Of a DNA stretch of 64,000 nucleotides, positions 11,901 to 25,900 are shown piece by piece. The DNA is taken from positions 167,678,437 to 167,742,436 of the forward strand of contig NC_135715.1 of assembly GCF_964656455.1 (NCBI RefSeq). The letters are read 5' to 3'. Source of the stretch: Halichoerus grypus (taxonomy: Eukaryota; Chordata; Mammalia; Carnivora; Phocidae). The notes under the pieces were generated by a model. That model had not been told where the DNA came from. It did not search any database and saw only the letters and a list, made by a program, of their open reading frames with translations. The translations under genes were made by a program, and so were the position numbers. Position 1 is the stretch's first letter, and each line of letters opens with the position of its first letter.

Positions 11901-13952
11901 TGATGGGACCAATAACTTTGTCCACAAGAATGGCATGCTAGATCTTTCGGTAAGAAGCAAGAATTTCTCTTACCAAAGCTTGGAAGATAATGACTCTTTG
12001 ATCTAGTTTTTATACTGCTATAAAATGGGTATATAGATTCTTAGCAATGTTGAACCTTAAAATGAAAAGGCTACCCATATAAAAAATTTCACAAATGTGT
12101 CAACCATCACAGAGGCACCTTTCCCTTTTTATTTTTTTTCAAGCATTACATTAGATGTGATCTGATCTCAGAATATTTTTATAATCCAAAAACATTAGCA
12201 AATCCTGGATATGCATATATAAAATATACATAAATGTGTATGTGCTAAGTCCCTTTTTTCTAGAATAAGGGTAAAAAGTTCTCAGTTTATTTTCTTTCAT
12301 TATATAAGCAACATGACTGCAAACCTCCTGGGTAGCAAGGGAAAATGAATAGAAGCCCATTAAAAGATTTAAACTTGCCTTCTCAAGAACGCCTGTCTTG
12401 ACTATAGTTATTAGCAAATGAAAGGGTTGTCATAGTTTACAATTATAGTTCACAAAATTTTTTATTTCACAGTAGAAAGCGGGCTCAGCAAATAATTTAA
12501 AATATTAAAATCAATGAAAGGACATAATTTAAACATGCAAATATTTTGTATTTAAAATTGAAGTGTAAATAATGATACAATTGTGAATGCCTAAATGTTC
12601 CTCTATTATGTGGATATGGAAATCATTGTTCTTTATCCATTATTGACAGACAGTGAAAGGCAGAGGAGTAAAGCACTTTGATTTAAAATATCAGTTGAAC
12701 AGGTTTCCATTTGAATGAAAAATTATGGTCCCATTAATTCACTGTTCTTCAGTATCCCTATTAACTGTCTGTATTATGGCAAGTTTTGGAATACTTAAGT
12801 GAGATAATACACACATACATTTTTTTCACACATACATTTTAAGTCTTTGGGTGACTTATACTCTATGTTAAGCACATACACAAGGTCCCAGTGCAATTTA
12901 AATAGGCACACTTGAAGATTACCTGAATTATTTATGCTTAAGTACACAGAACAGCCTAAAGGAAATGGATTAAACAGAATAACCAAATCTATGTAGGAAG
13001 AGGTAGTTCAGGCAAATTAATCACCTTCTGTTCGTCTTTGTCTTCCCCCTACCCCCAGGTGGTTCTGAAGGCTGTTTATCTTGTCCTGAATCATGACATC
13101 AGTTCTCGCATCTGTGATGTGGCACTAAACATTGTTGAATGCTTGCTTCAACTTGGTGTGGTGCCTTGTGTAGAAAAGAACAGAAAGAAGAGTGAAAACA
13201 AGGAAAATGAGACTATGGAAAAAAGAGCCAGTGAGGGGACCTTCCAGTTCAAAGGAAGTTCACCCTGTGGATTCGGGGGCCCTTCGGTTAGTGGAGCTGG
13301 AGATGGTGGAGGAGAAGAAGGAGGAGGTGGAGATGGAGGAGGTGGAGGAGGTGATGGAGGAGGAGGTGGAGGAGGCGGAGGTGGACCTTATGAGAAGAAT
13401 GATAAGAACCAAGAGAAGGTATGACTGAGCCACCTTCTGTGTTCTCATGAAATGTTGCCCCTAATTTCTTTCCAGTGCCTGCTTGCTAGGAATTTGTTGA
13501 CTCAGAATCACAACTAGTCACTAAAGAAAGTCATGAGCCTAGAAATCTCTTCAGTGGGTTCTCCCCAGGCATTAGTAGAAACGGTTAGATGAAACGGTAT
13601 TCTCAATTCAAAAACCATTGACATTCAAGCAGGGTTAGAGTTAATTTCCTGGTCATGTTATTTCTTCAGGGTAGTATCTCAGTTACACTACATTACCATC
13701 ACTCTCAGTCTGCCAAGAATAGCCTCTTTCTCAGGATTTTCAGGGTCTGACCAAATTGAGCAATGTTTTCTTCTCAGAGTGTCATAACAAAATACCATAG
13801 ATTGGGTGGATTAAACAACAGAAATTCGCTTCTCACATTTCTGGAGGCTGGGAAGTCCAAGATGAAGGTGCCAGCGAGGCTTCTGAAGCTTCTTCTTTTG
13901 GGTTGTAGGTGGCTACCATCTAGCTGTGTGTTCACATGGCCTCTTTTTTCTG

Positions 13953-13990
<38 letters not shown>

Positions 13991-16900
13991 GAGAGAGAGA
14001 GTTCTCTAGGTGTGTCTTTTTATAAGGATACTGATCTTATCAGACTAGGGCCCCACTCTCATGACCTCATCTCATCCTAATTACCTCCCAAAGGCCATAC
14101 ATTCAAACACCATCACATTGGAGGTTAAGGCTTCAACATATGAATTTGGGGGAAACATATTCAGTCCATAGCAAGCAGTGTAATTTTTCCTCAAGATAAT
14201 GTTTTTTCTCTTGATCTAAGGAACACATTTTTGGGCAGCCAATTTCAATTACTACTGAGGGAAGAGAAGAATTTTGTTCAGTTAATTGGTTGGTTTATCG
14301 GTGTTGCTTTCAAAGACTAGGCTTGGTGCCCTCATGTTTCAGTGTTTCACATCTTATTTTTAGCTTTCCTATTATTGATTATTCCTGAATTTAATTCCCT
14401 TTGCCTTGGCAACACCTCATTTATGATCTCTGCACTTAATGCCAAAACTTAGTTTTTTCCTTTAATTTGGGTTTTAAATAAGAATTACCATAGCTTGGGG
14501 CTCCTGGGTGGCTCAGTCAGCTAAGCATCCTATTCTTAATTTCATCAGGTCTTGATCTCCAGGTTATGAATTCAAGCCCTGCATTGGGCCCCACGGTGCC
14601 ACAGTGGGCATGGATCCTACTTTAAAAAAAAAAGAAAAGAAAAAAGAACTATCATAGCTTAAATTCACATAACTTACACTGATTTCAGTTCAGGGCTTTT
14701 GTTGGAAAATGCTGTTAACAAGTTGAAATTAACAGAAGATTTGAATCTCTAACAGGTCATGATGTACACATCAGGTCAAGTGTTTACAGGTGTAAGATGA
14801 CACTGTACAGAGTTCTACGATCTACATATTTATCTAAACTATGAATTGTCCATCTTAATAAGTGTTGTGGTGCTCCTTCCTCTTATAGTTTCCTCTCCAT
14901 CTCTTTCTAGTCCAACTTGATCCATTTTTAATGTGCATTTATCATCTATGTTTCTTCATCTCATTGTCTACTATCTTCCTAATATTTTGGGTCTCTGATC
15001 CAAATATTCTTTCCCAATATTCGTGGGTTCCTGAATCCTTTCTTTAAGAATTTTCTTCCTCTGCCTTAATCATAAATGTATATATTCCAATTCTTTTTTT
15101 TTAAAGATTTTATTTATTTATTTGTCAGAGAGAGAGAGAGAGAGAACACAAGCAGGGGGAATAGTGGGCAAAGGGAGAAGCAGGCTCCCCGCTGAGCAGG
15201 GAGCCCAGATGAGGGACTTGATCCCAGGACTCTGGGATCATGACCTGAGCCAAAGGCAGACGCTTAACCAGCTGAGCCACCTAGGCATCCCGAGTGTATT
15301 TTCCAATTCTGACAGTATCTTCCAGTACTTAAGGTTCCTAACTTCTTACCTCCTCATACATCGCTGAGGATAATCCAAAAATCCTCAGAATTTACTCTTA
15401 CTAAATTTCCATGTTTTATCTACCAACCTAAGCTGGCTACTCAAAGAAATAATAGATGGTATTATATCCATTATAATATTCAAGGGAAAATAGAAAGAAA
15501 AAAAATGAGAGTTGTGAAATTTTGATAGGTTTTTATTAGTAAAGCTTAGATATTCCAACTAAATTAAAGGGGGCTTTGTCATGTATCCTAAGAATTTCGG
15601 AGGTTCATTATTAGTATTATATTTTTATTTTTAGTTCTAAAATTTTATCCAATTGGTATTTGCATATGATTTCTTATTGTTGGCCTGCAAGTCTCTTGCC
15701 TATGTAAATTATAATTATTATACTAGATAATATAACCATTATTTTGACTGAAGTTATCACTCTTAATTAGATGGAATTTCTTGAAGTCAGATTATGTGGT
15801 CTCCAAAACAGCAACCAAGATATCAATGTTTTGTAGTTAGTTCTGAAAGATAATATTCTTTGTAAGACAAAGAATTAAATAAAACCTAACCATAGGTTAA
15901 GTGCATGTATTTGTGATTCATACAGGTCTGTTCTGCCCAAAATCTCTGTTATTTTCAGTGAAATCAAGAGAGTTTATCTAATTTTACAACCTAGTAATAC
16001 CAGAAGCATGGGGAATTTATTCAGAAAGGAGGATCTAATTTCTATTTCTATAGATGCTACTAACTAATACTGAGAGCTTGAAATGTTATTTAATACCTGT
16101 CCTGATTTCTGCCTGTAGCTTGGTACATTTTTCTGAATGTCTCCTATTAGAGGAAACTAAATCCTAAGGACATCTGAAGGTGTAAAGAAAATCAAACCTG
16201 AATAGATATTTACCAAAAGCTTTTGGAGCTAGGGATTTTTTTTTTTTAAAGGAACATATAGTAATCTAAAAATGGACGTAAGCCAATCCTCCAAATCAGG
16301 ACCTACCCAGGGTGAACTTTTCTGAGGCTCTGCTTACTGCCTTTGGCTGTGTGATCTGTGCACCACGCAAGGGCGCATGGCTAAGGCAGGGCCAAGAAGG
16401 ACTGAAACCCAGTCCAAGCTCCGCTCACTTCGCTGTTCAACCAAGTGCTGCATCTACTAAAAGGACTCACCTTTTTCTAACTCATCCACCCACAGGAGTG
16501 CATTTTCCAATTTGCACAAAGTTGCCTCAAAGGAGAGCAGTGTCCCACACCTAGAAATATTAACATTTGTTTTGCTATTATTGTATGTCTTACGTGCTTT
16601 GACTCATGTTAGCCTCACTGCTGTATGATATAGGTATTATTATGATGCCCATTTCGTAGGACATGGAGTGGTTAAGTGGCTGGCCCAAGGTTATGGAGCT
16701 AAGATTTGAATCCAAACTAAAACATTTCTGAATTTGTGTATATATAATAAATAAGTAAATAAATGTTTATTGGTAAGTCTGAGTCTTTCATTTGCAACCA
16801 TTCAATCTATAGAGTTCCCAGGAAACAGACTCAGATGTGGAGATGTGTGTGCAGGAAGTTTCCTGGGGTGTCCTCTCAGGATCAACATCTATGAGGTGTA

Positions 16901-19900
16901 AAAGAAGCAGGATGAGATAGAGGGAGCAGTTGAACTGCAACTTGTTGTAACAGAGACCTCAGCCCATCACACAGGGAGCTCTAAAGCGAGGATGACTCTT
17001 CAAAGTAATCTCCAAGTGGAGGAAGGGAGCCCACCTTTATACCCCCCACCCTCATTATGCCTTTGACCGGCCATTGGAGGCAGACTGCTCCCAAGAAGAG
17101 CATTAACCTTAGGTGAGGCAGCTCTCCTTTAGCTAAGAACAATGGCAGGATAGGATCTCCCTAGAGAGCTGTCAGCCAGCAACTGACAGCTGAACATTCA
17201 GTTCAGCCACTGAACATTCAGTTCTGCATGGAGCATCTCAGCACTGCATCCACTGCATGAGCCTGTAGATTAGAAAAGGAGGACCAACTGCATAACTTTA
17301 GGGGAGTGGAGTCTACCCCACCATATTATGGATGATGTCTAGATAACTCCATCTCTTTCATAACCTACCCACATTGGAGTACTTTCAATGTGTGACCTCA
17401 TCATTTGCATAGCCACCTGATCCACATGACAATGGAAAACCCTTCACCATTTACACAACAATGCTTATCCATTATTTCCTTTGTTCTGCACAGTAAACCG
17501 ATGTAGAAAGGGAAATTATTAGGATCCTTCTGCCTCTTTGGAGATAATTCACAGTTTTCTGGAAGCTGCGTCCTCCACTAACAACAAGGATTAAATGGGG
17601 CAAAAGAGATATGATAACCATTCTCATTATTCGTCTCAGGAGGGCTTCCTATTTACCCTCAAAGGAAGAAACAAGCTGAATGTTGACATATTTCTTTATA
17701 TTCTCACTTTGCTGGTGCGTGAGTATTACAATACAGTGAAAATATAAAATCAGAAAGTCCCTTAAAAATGTCAGAAGTTGCCATGTGATTTCAAAGTTCC
17801 AGACTTTGATCAGTTCCAGAAATTTAGCAATAATCATTGCCTCGTGGTACTATCAGAAGCCTGATAATGAGGGTAGCTTCTGGGAAAATCTATTTGCTTT
17901 CATCACTGATAGTCCCCATTGTCTCTCTAGGTGGTTCTGATAGTCTGCAAGGATACAGAAACATGTTTTCTAATCAAGAGGTCTACAGTCATATCCTTTA
18001 GCACTAGAGGGTGATCAAAATGCACATTTTTCTTTCTTTTAAAAGGCATTCTGGATTTTAGAAAGGTTAACTTGCTTGTTGAGCCCTTGACAATTCTGTT
18101 TCTCAAGTTGTACGTGCTCACCATAAAACATATAAAACTTGGTTTAATCACAGAATGGAATGTCAGTACCAAAAGGGCTTTGTAACTTTTCTAGGATGAA
18201 AGTACACCTGTAAGCAACCATAGGCTTGCTCTTACCATGCTCATCAAAATAGTGAAGTCTTTGGGATGTGCCTATGGTTGTGGAGAAGGACATCGAGGGC
18301 TCTCTGGAGATCGTCTGAGACACCAGGTATTCCGAGAGAATGTAAGAGAATTACAGTAGATTCCATTTCCTCTCCCTCTTCCCTGCCTCCAATTTAGGAA
18401 TGAGTCCTTTGACAATGAGGGTCAGTGTTCCCTGAAAAATATTGTATTTCACAGGGATGATTAATGCTGATTCGGAGTGGGAAGATTCCCACAACATATC
18501 TCAAGACCTCAAAAACCCAGGCCTAGGAAAGCTTAATTGGGAAAATGCTTCTGCCTTCTGCCTAGGGCAGGCCAACTCCCAGTTGGTGAAAGGGTGTATA
18601 ATTGGAATGTGTGAATTAGAGTTTGAAAGACCTTTGCAAAGATGAATATATTTAACAAGCCTCTGATGGGCTGTGACAAATGACTTTTTAATCATCTGCC
18701 TGGGTACTATAGAAACATATTTTGTATTAAAGAATGGGGTCAAAGTTTAGGACTTAGTTTGTCATTCTTACATAGACATGGAAAATGGCCCTTATTGGGA
18801 CAAAACAGGACTATAAAAGTAGCCCGTTACTTTCTGGCTGCTTTGTTTGAGAATGAACCTTGACTCCTATGTATTTGAGATCACGTCCCTTTGAACTGTG
18901 TGAAACTTGAAACTCTGCGCTTGGGCTTGCAAAACATAATTCTGTCATGGAACATGGTCTTATTCCAGCTCATTTTCATTTGCCTCAGCTGATTGCTACT
19001 TTTCCCTTCACTCTTGAGCAATAACCCACCTCCATAGCAAGTCCAAGCTGGGACAGTTGCCTCATACATACATTTGAATTGAAATCCTGAAAATAAGGGT
19101 TTTATGCAAATTTGAGTCCAGGAAACCCTTTGGCATATGATGGCAGAGTTTTAGGATCATGTCAACATCTAATGCCAACCCATTTTTTCTTGGTATTAGT
19201 TTTTGTCATGAAATGTTCACACAGTACTAGCATGCTGGGTTTCTTTATTAATTTCTGATCTATCCATCTATCCATCTATCCATCCTTGTCTCTTTCTTTT
19301 ATACTCTTTATGTTGTATTATATTCATAGATTGTTTGTATGGGGGGGGTTATATTCACAGTAATTAACTTCTAAATTATGAAGCGTGACCATTTTGACCA
19401 AGATCTAGATTTTGAGGCCCAAAATTTAAAAATCAAAATAATAAGGCAATAGAAAGCTGACATTGGCCCTATCTTTGAGCATGTGTATGTGATCTTTATT
19501 GTTTGATTTTTAATTCTATCACAGTATGAATAAATGCCTTCATGGCGAAAACATTATCACTCCTCATACAGAAGACCAATTCCATGAAATCACACATTAA
19601 ATATAATAAGTGTCATGCTTTAGTTGGAGGTATAAACTGACTCTGACACCAGATCCTGTCTTTCTAGACTTGGAGAAAATAGGACTGGTTGGATCAGAAG
19701 CCACTTGAGAGACCATTTGCTGCTTAGTAGTCCACCACGCTTTCCTCATGAGACTACTGAACATTTCCTATCAGGCTGTCCAGACAGTTTTTTACCTGCC
19801 TTCTCAGCTTTCCTGACTTACAGGGCAACTCTTCCATTCTCTTGTAGCCCAGTTTAATACTCATTATAGGGATTATATTTGCCTCCCCTTGCTCAGCAAA

Positions 19901-22900
19901 CACATTGTCCAAGAGATACAAAGTTGAGCCATTATCCCTGGGAAAGTCTAATTCAAGAAGCTGGGTCTTCACAAATTTCCAAAACATTGAATTTTCAGAA
20001 GTTACTTAACTTTTAAGATGTTAAGAATATTTCTTACTTCTACCAGATCAGGGCCTCTATACTTGGAAGGAAGGAAGGAAGGAAGGAAGGAAGGAAGGAA
20101 GGAAGGAAGGAAGGAAGGAAGGAAGGAAGGGAGGAAGGAAAAGAGAAAGAGAGAGAAAGAAGGAGGGACGGAGGAAGGAAGGAAGAAATAGAAGATTACT
20201 TTAATGATATACATCAAAATGCCTAATAATTCCAACATGTGTTTTTTAGGTTAATCATTTGCTGGTGGTCCCAAACTATTGAAAGGGAATTCACTCTGAC
20301 AGTTTTAGATCTCTTGGAGAAGTTTAGAATATTCATTCAGAATCCAAATACTTAAGCCTCCCTCTAAAGAGTAGATTTGAAGAAATGCTGTCTTCCATGT
20401 ATTTTGTAGAGAAGATAGGATAATTTGTGCTTCAGGGCTTTCCAACCCAGAATTTTAAAGTGCTTCATAAGTATACCAATAAGATCTTTGCAAATTCTTT
20501 ATGGATAATGATTAAATACTTCTTCATGCAGGAAATATTGTATGTAAATGCTTTGAAAACATAATTTTATAGCAAGCAGCATTTATTTTGTAAGGGAAAA
20601 AAATGAGCTTGCCTAAGATCTAGCAATGAGTAACCTCTCTGGAATAAAAATACCCAATTTCTCTATGTTCTAGGACCTAGTAAAGGAAGAATGAAAACAC
20701 CTGACTTTGGGATACAGATGGGGGGATTACAGCAAGGTCAAACCAAGAAGTTTATTGCTCGTTCCAAGTTTCAGCCTTTGAAAAATCTTTCTATTTCCTC
20801 TCAAATTTTTCCAGAATCTTTCTCTGGCCCTTGATTTGTTGAAGTAGTGATATAACTTAACTTTTCTTCTGGGGAAACCATTAAGGGCCTACCTTGTAAG
20901 TTCGAATTCTTAGGGATTGCTTTTTCCAATCTTACTTCCATGATTGTGCCTGGTTGTCCAAAGTTTTCCATCCTCAGTTAAGGTGTTCCTCACCCAGTCA
21001 TCTCCCTTTCCTTGATCCTTAGCCTTTTCCCTCAACCTAGAGTGTTCTCCTGTTATTTCCCCATTTCATTCCTTTGTCACGGACTTCCTTATATCTCTTA
21101 CACAGAATGTGTCTTCAAGATACCAACTAATCTCTATTCATCCATCATCATAAATTCTTTTTGAAGGTGGGTGGTATCTAAATATGTTTGCCCCAGTCAT
21201 TGTCTGGATTCTTCATAGGACTACTGGATCATAAGAGAAATAACCACAATAAAGGGCAAGACTCTGACTCCCAATTTTGGCTCTACTGTGAACCGTGTCA
21301 ACTCAGACAAAGTCCTTGACTTCTGTGAGCCTCAGCTTCCTCCATTGTAGTATTGGGAGGCTCATCAAATCACAGAGGTGTGAAAGTTAAATGTTGTTAT
21401 GCACTTACAAGCAAGAAACGCATTTTAAACAGCAAAGCACTGCACACATGTGATTTTTCTCTTCATGGTAGGAGAGGGCTGGGAGGCTTTGAATGACACC
21501 AGATAGTATCTGCACATTCTGTCTGTGGCCTTCTGCAGCCAATGACTGCCTTTATTTGTTCTGATGGTGGAATTATTCCCTTTCCCTTTGCCAGATGGCA
21601 GAATTATTTGCTGTATCATATGAAATATAATTGTGAGTATTAAGGTCTAGCCAATGGTTTCTTGGTTTTCATATCTATAAGGCCAATTTCTATTAAATAT
21701 CAAACTTTCACATTCAAATGCAGACACATAAATAAACAAACTAGACCTGCCTTTATTTTATGCTCTCTCCCTGCTTCAGGGATCTTCCCTTCCTGGCCAG
21801 ATAAGAGAACACTAGATACCCACTTCCTACATCACTCTCACACACACCCCCACCCCCAGCCCAATTAAATCTACTTAAGTTCAAAGTAGCTGAACGTGGG
21901 AGTGGCAAACTTCTTCTCATTACACAAAGCCTTTGAGGTTTTCTAAACCTGGATGACCAATTCCGAAACCTGCCTAATTCTTGACACTTTGAGCTTTTTT
22001 TCATTAAGATCTTAAAATCTTGATCTTGGTGAAAAGACTGGGTTCCACTGGCACCAGCATTAGACATTAGCCTTGGGTTTTACTTGGAGCAGCCCTTCTC
22101 AAATAAAGTCCTTCATACTGCTCAGCTTATCTCTGCCCCTCTCTTGCTCAGACAAGAGGGACTAGCAGGGTTGGCCCGCACCAGTCAGCAGGGATGGATG
22201 GAAGCCTTTGCCTTCTGCAGGCTTCTGTCTCAGACTAATGGTATCCCTAGCTTAAGCTGGTACCTGTGACTTTTCACTTTTCTTCCTTCCTTGCAGGCCC
22301 AGAACTGCCTCACTAAGCTATACAAGCTAGATAAGATGCAGTTCCGACAAACCATGAGGGACTATGTGAACAAGGACTCTCTCAATAATGTAGTGGACTT
22401 CTTGCATGCTTTGCTAGGATTTTGTATGGAGCCGGTCACTGACAGTAAGTAGAGCTGTGCCAAGTTCCAGGAGAGATCGCTATGAGGTGAAGCAGGTAGA
22501 GTTTCAGAAGTACCCTGAATATGTGGGGATAGGATTTAGAGGGAAAGATGTGTGTGTGTGCGTGTGTGTGTGTGTAATAAAGTATAAATAAGAGAAGCTT
22601 GCACATCGTCTTTGATGACACATGTTGGAGGCTTTGTGATGACAACTTCCCTCAGCAAAGGGGATTTGGTAAAGCTGTGGCATCCTCACTGTTAGCCCGT
22701 CAAACCATCAGTCTTGGCACTCCTCTCCCTGTCACACGACTTTCTGTTGTATGACAATTGAGGCAGAAATCAAGGAACAAGGGAGTATATTCATTAGTTC
22801 AACAAATATGAAATGAGTACCTATTATGTGCCAGGCACAGTACTTGGAGATTTTTTCACAAAGTAAAACAGGAAAAAAAAGATATATATAAACATAGTAG

Positions 22901-25900
22901 CGCAATTTTGATATACTCATATACACCTACATATTTATACTGAATTTTTTTTTTAAAGATTTATTTGACAGAGAGAGACACAGCGGGAGAGGGAACACAA
23001 GCAGGGGGAGGGGGAGAGGGAGAAGCAGGCTTCCCGTCGAGCAGGGAGCCCGATGCGGGGCTCGATCCCAGGACCCTGAGATCATGAACTGAGCTGAAGG
23101 CAGACGCTTAACGACTGAGCCACCCAGGCGCCCCGAATTTTTTTTAAAACAGGCAAATGGATATATAGACAGCCCCACAAACCATTTTATAGCTTCATGG
23201 CTTTAAGAAAACCCCACCATAGAGACCTGTGGTATAGGGGGCCAGTGAACACCGATTGCATTCATAATAAACCAAACACCTTCAATTCCATTCGAATGCA
23301 AATGCAGTAATGAAATGAAAATGCTGTATGAAGCCTGAGTTGAATAACATATACCTTTTAATTAGAGCCTGGGAAGAAATAACTTCTTAGTATAGCCTTT
23401 TATGGTTTATATGATACATGTATGATAGTTGATTAATTTATAATGAAGATCTATTTGATGAATTTGGAAGCAGTTTCCCTATTTGTATCCCAGGCTTTAT
23501 TGTTTGGTGATCCCATTAAAAAAATAATTGTTCCTTTATAGAGCCCATAAAATAATGTATATCATCAAAGATGTTTTAAGCTGAGCATATTACAAATTTT
23601 AAAAAATAATAAAGTGAGAATTGTAATTGAGATACTGCAAGAGAAATTCCTGATTACAAACTATTTTCTCTTTTTTAAGCTATTCGAGATAGAAACAAGC
23701 ATAGACCAAAAGATTTCTTTCTATGATATAAAATCTAAGGATAATCCCCTGCCAGCTGACACAGACAGTGAGAGGTTGGTGATAAAGTGTATTACTTCAA
23801 GGTGACGAATCCGCCAAGAACTCTTGAGAAGTGGCTCACAGTGAATCAGCCAGCCAAACACACAGGTCCCTATCTGATTAGTTTTGGAGCTACACACACC
23901 CTGACCCTACAATCCATAGGTGGCTCACAGTCATTAGGAATCTTCTGCCACGGCTCCGGAATATCTAATATGTCCCCTACGAAATGCCTGTGGATATGTG
24001 AAAAACTGGCATAAAATGCCACCAGAGAGTGACGGCCTCAGTTCACTGGCATTTCACATTTCAGTGAGTCATAAGGAAGTGGCTCTAAGAGAGGTTATAG
24101 GTTTTCATTCTCTGAATGACTACAGAGTCTCTGGGAGCAAGAAGCTGCTGGAAGTTCTATGCAGATCGTGGCAGGACTTGGTCTCCTTTTTTTTTTGCCA
24201 GTGCAAGTGTAACTCCCCCCAACAAGGCCCTTCCCCACCTCTGCCTCCTCCTGCCGCATTCACCTGGTTGGCCCCACCCCTACTTCTGAATGACTGAAGG
24301 ATTTCCACTGAGAAGCCAGCATTCCTCACCACCAGAAAGCCTGAATCAAATAAATTCTCTCTCCAATGAGGGATTATTTTTGCTAAGATGCATCAATAGA
24401 AACATTCCACAACATGATGAAATATATCCTAGTAAAGACTCTGAGGGAGACTATGAGTTGTTTATCTCCAAGTCTGTGTAAAGATGATTAAACCTAGGGG
24501 TATCTTTAATCGTTTGTTTCTGCATTTTGTGTAGCCCTTCACTAATTCCTGGGTGCCATGTACTTCATTACTTCTTTAGCCTGTGTAGCTTAATGGAAAC
24601 AGTGCCTTTAATTGGTGCCTTTGCATTCCAGACAAGGCTGGGTTTGGAAATAACTTCACCACGGTGGACAACAAATCCACAGCCCAAAACGTGGAAGGCA
24701 TCATCGTCAGCGCCATGTTTAAATCCCTTATCACACGCTGCGCTTCAACCACGCATGAATTGCACAGCCCTGAGAATCTGGTGAGAAGTTCACCTCTTCT
24801 TCCCACAGGAGTTCTTGGTCTCCACTCTAAGACAAGTTCTCGGCCGTGGCCCTGGGAAGGACAAATTGAAGTCTAATATTCTGCACCTTAAAGTTAAAAA
24901 TCTCTATTTTCCCAAAGTGACCAGTAACTCATGATGGAGCCTCAGTAGCACATTTCTCCTTGTTACTCATTAAACTACTTGAAAACTGACATACCTTCCT
25001 CTTCCACCTCATGGGTTCTGTGGTGGTTGCTGAGATAGTTGCAAGGTACTTCAAGTCCTTAAAGAGCAAGAGGTGCTCGGGCATAGCCTATTAGCTCATG
25101 AAATATTAAAGAATATTGTACCAACAATTTTTGAAACCACACTTACTTTAAAAATTAATGTAAATATGCTGCTGAAATTAGTCTTGTTTTCTTTTATGGA
25201 ACACCGCAATTTTTTAATTACTCCCTCATAAATGACTGTGTTAATTAAACCACTAAACTCACAAGTAGTGTGGGAGAAGAACCAGGCTATAACAAGTTAG
25301 TGTTTAATTGCTGCCAAGGAGATTGTGGTTTGGGATACAAAAAGTAGACTAAGCCTGATGAATCCATATGAAAGATGAATTCAGTTCTCTCTGGGGAGTA
25401 AAAGTACATTTCGCTCTCTTACCAATTTGTTACATGTTGGGACTTCTATGTAGGAATCAGCCTATTTATACATATTGACAATATCTGCTAATCTACCTAA
25501 ATCAAGAAAATCATTTTAAGCTATTCTAAACCACTGAGACTATTCACATACCTTGAGATAAACTAAAACCCTAAAGCAAAGGGAATTGAATTTTGCTGAC
25601 TGCCAAAGCCACCTCAGCAAAGTTCTTGGAGTCTGAGAAAAACATGGGCACCGTCCATGTGTTTAATTTGGTGACAGCAAGAAGTACTTTGACAAGTTGA
25701 TTATAATATGTGTGAGCACTTATACATTTTAGTCTGCAAAATCAGGTGTAGAAGAAATAACTGTATTTCTTAATTTTATTTAAATCATCTTGGTTTTGAC
25801 TTGGAACCCCCATTCCACATTCCACCAGAACAGCTGAAAGTTGAACCCCAATATTTTTGGGTTTCTTTACTTCACAGAGTGGTGCAAAGATCCCAAGTCT

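Larger units (their letters stand above)
13419..18194 (+). other. UNC80: UNC80 intron, window exons 6-7
   Basis: A 4.8-kb intron with an old repeat split by an AC run (13760-14175), two CanSINEs, a MIR-like piece (16605-16725) and an unclassified repeat-like block (about 16810-17420). The stretches 15300-16600 and 17420-18194 hold nothing recognised. Confidence 0.82.
18342..22296 (+). other. UNC80: UNC80 intron, window exons 7-8
   Basis: A 4.0-kb intron that is mostly unique-looking. It contains a short ATCC run (about 19260-19285), a GGAA microsatellite at 20065-20186 and a MIR-like piece at about 21255-21415. Nothing else recognised. Confidence 0.82.
22445..24631 (+). other. UNC80: UNC80 intron, window exons 8-9
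   Basis: A 2.2-kb intron with a TG run, a short L2-like piece (about 22785-22855) and an antisense CanSINE. The stretch 23600-24600 is unique-looking with overlapping short open frames that match nothing known. Confidence 0.82.

Noticed and set aside
13192..13428. Poly-glutamate frame overlapping exon 6 as a separate protein.
   Set aside because: It is the +1 reading of the GGA/GGT tract; only the glycine frame connects to UNC80 through valid splice sites.
20002..20238. Minus-strand frame with repeated Leu-Pro-Ser-Phe units.
   Set aside because: It is a direct translation of the GGAA microsatellite.
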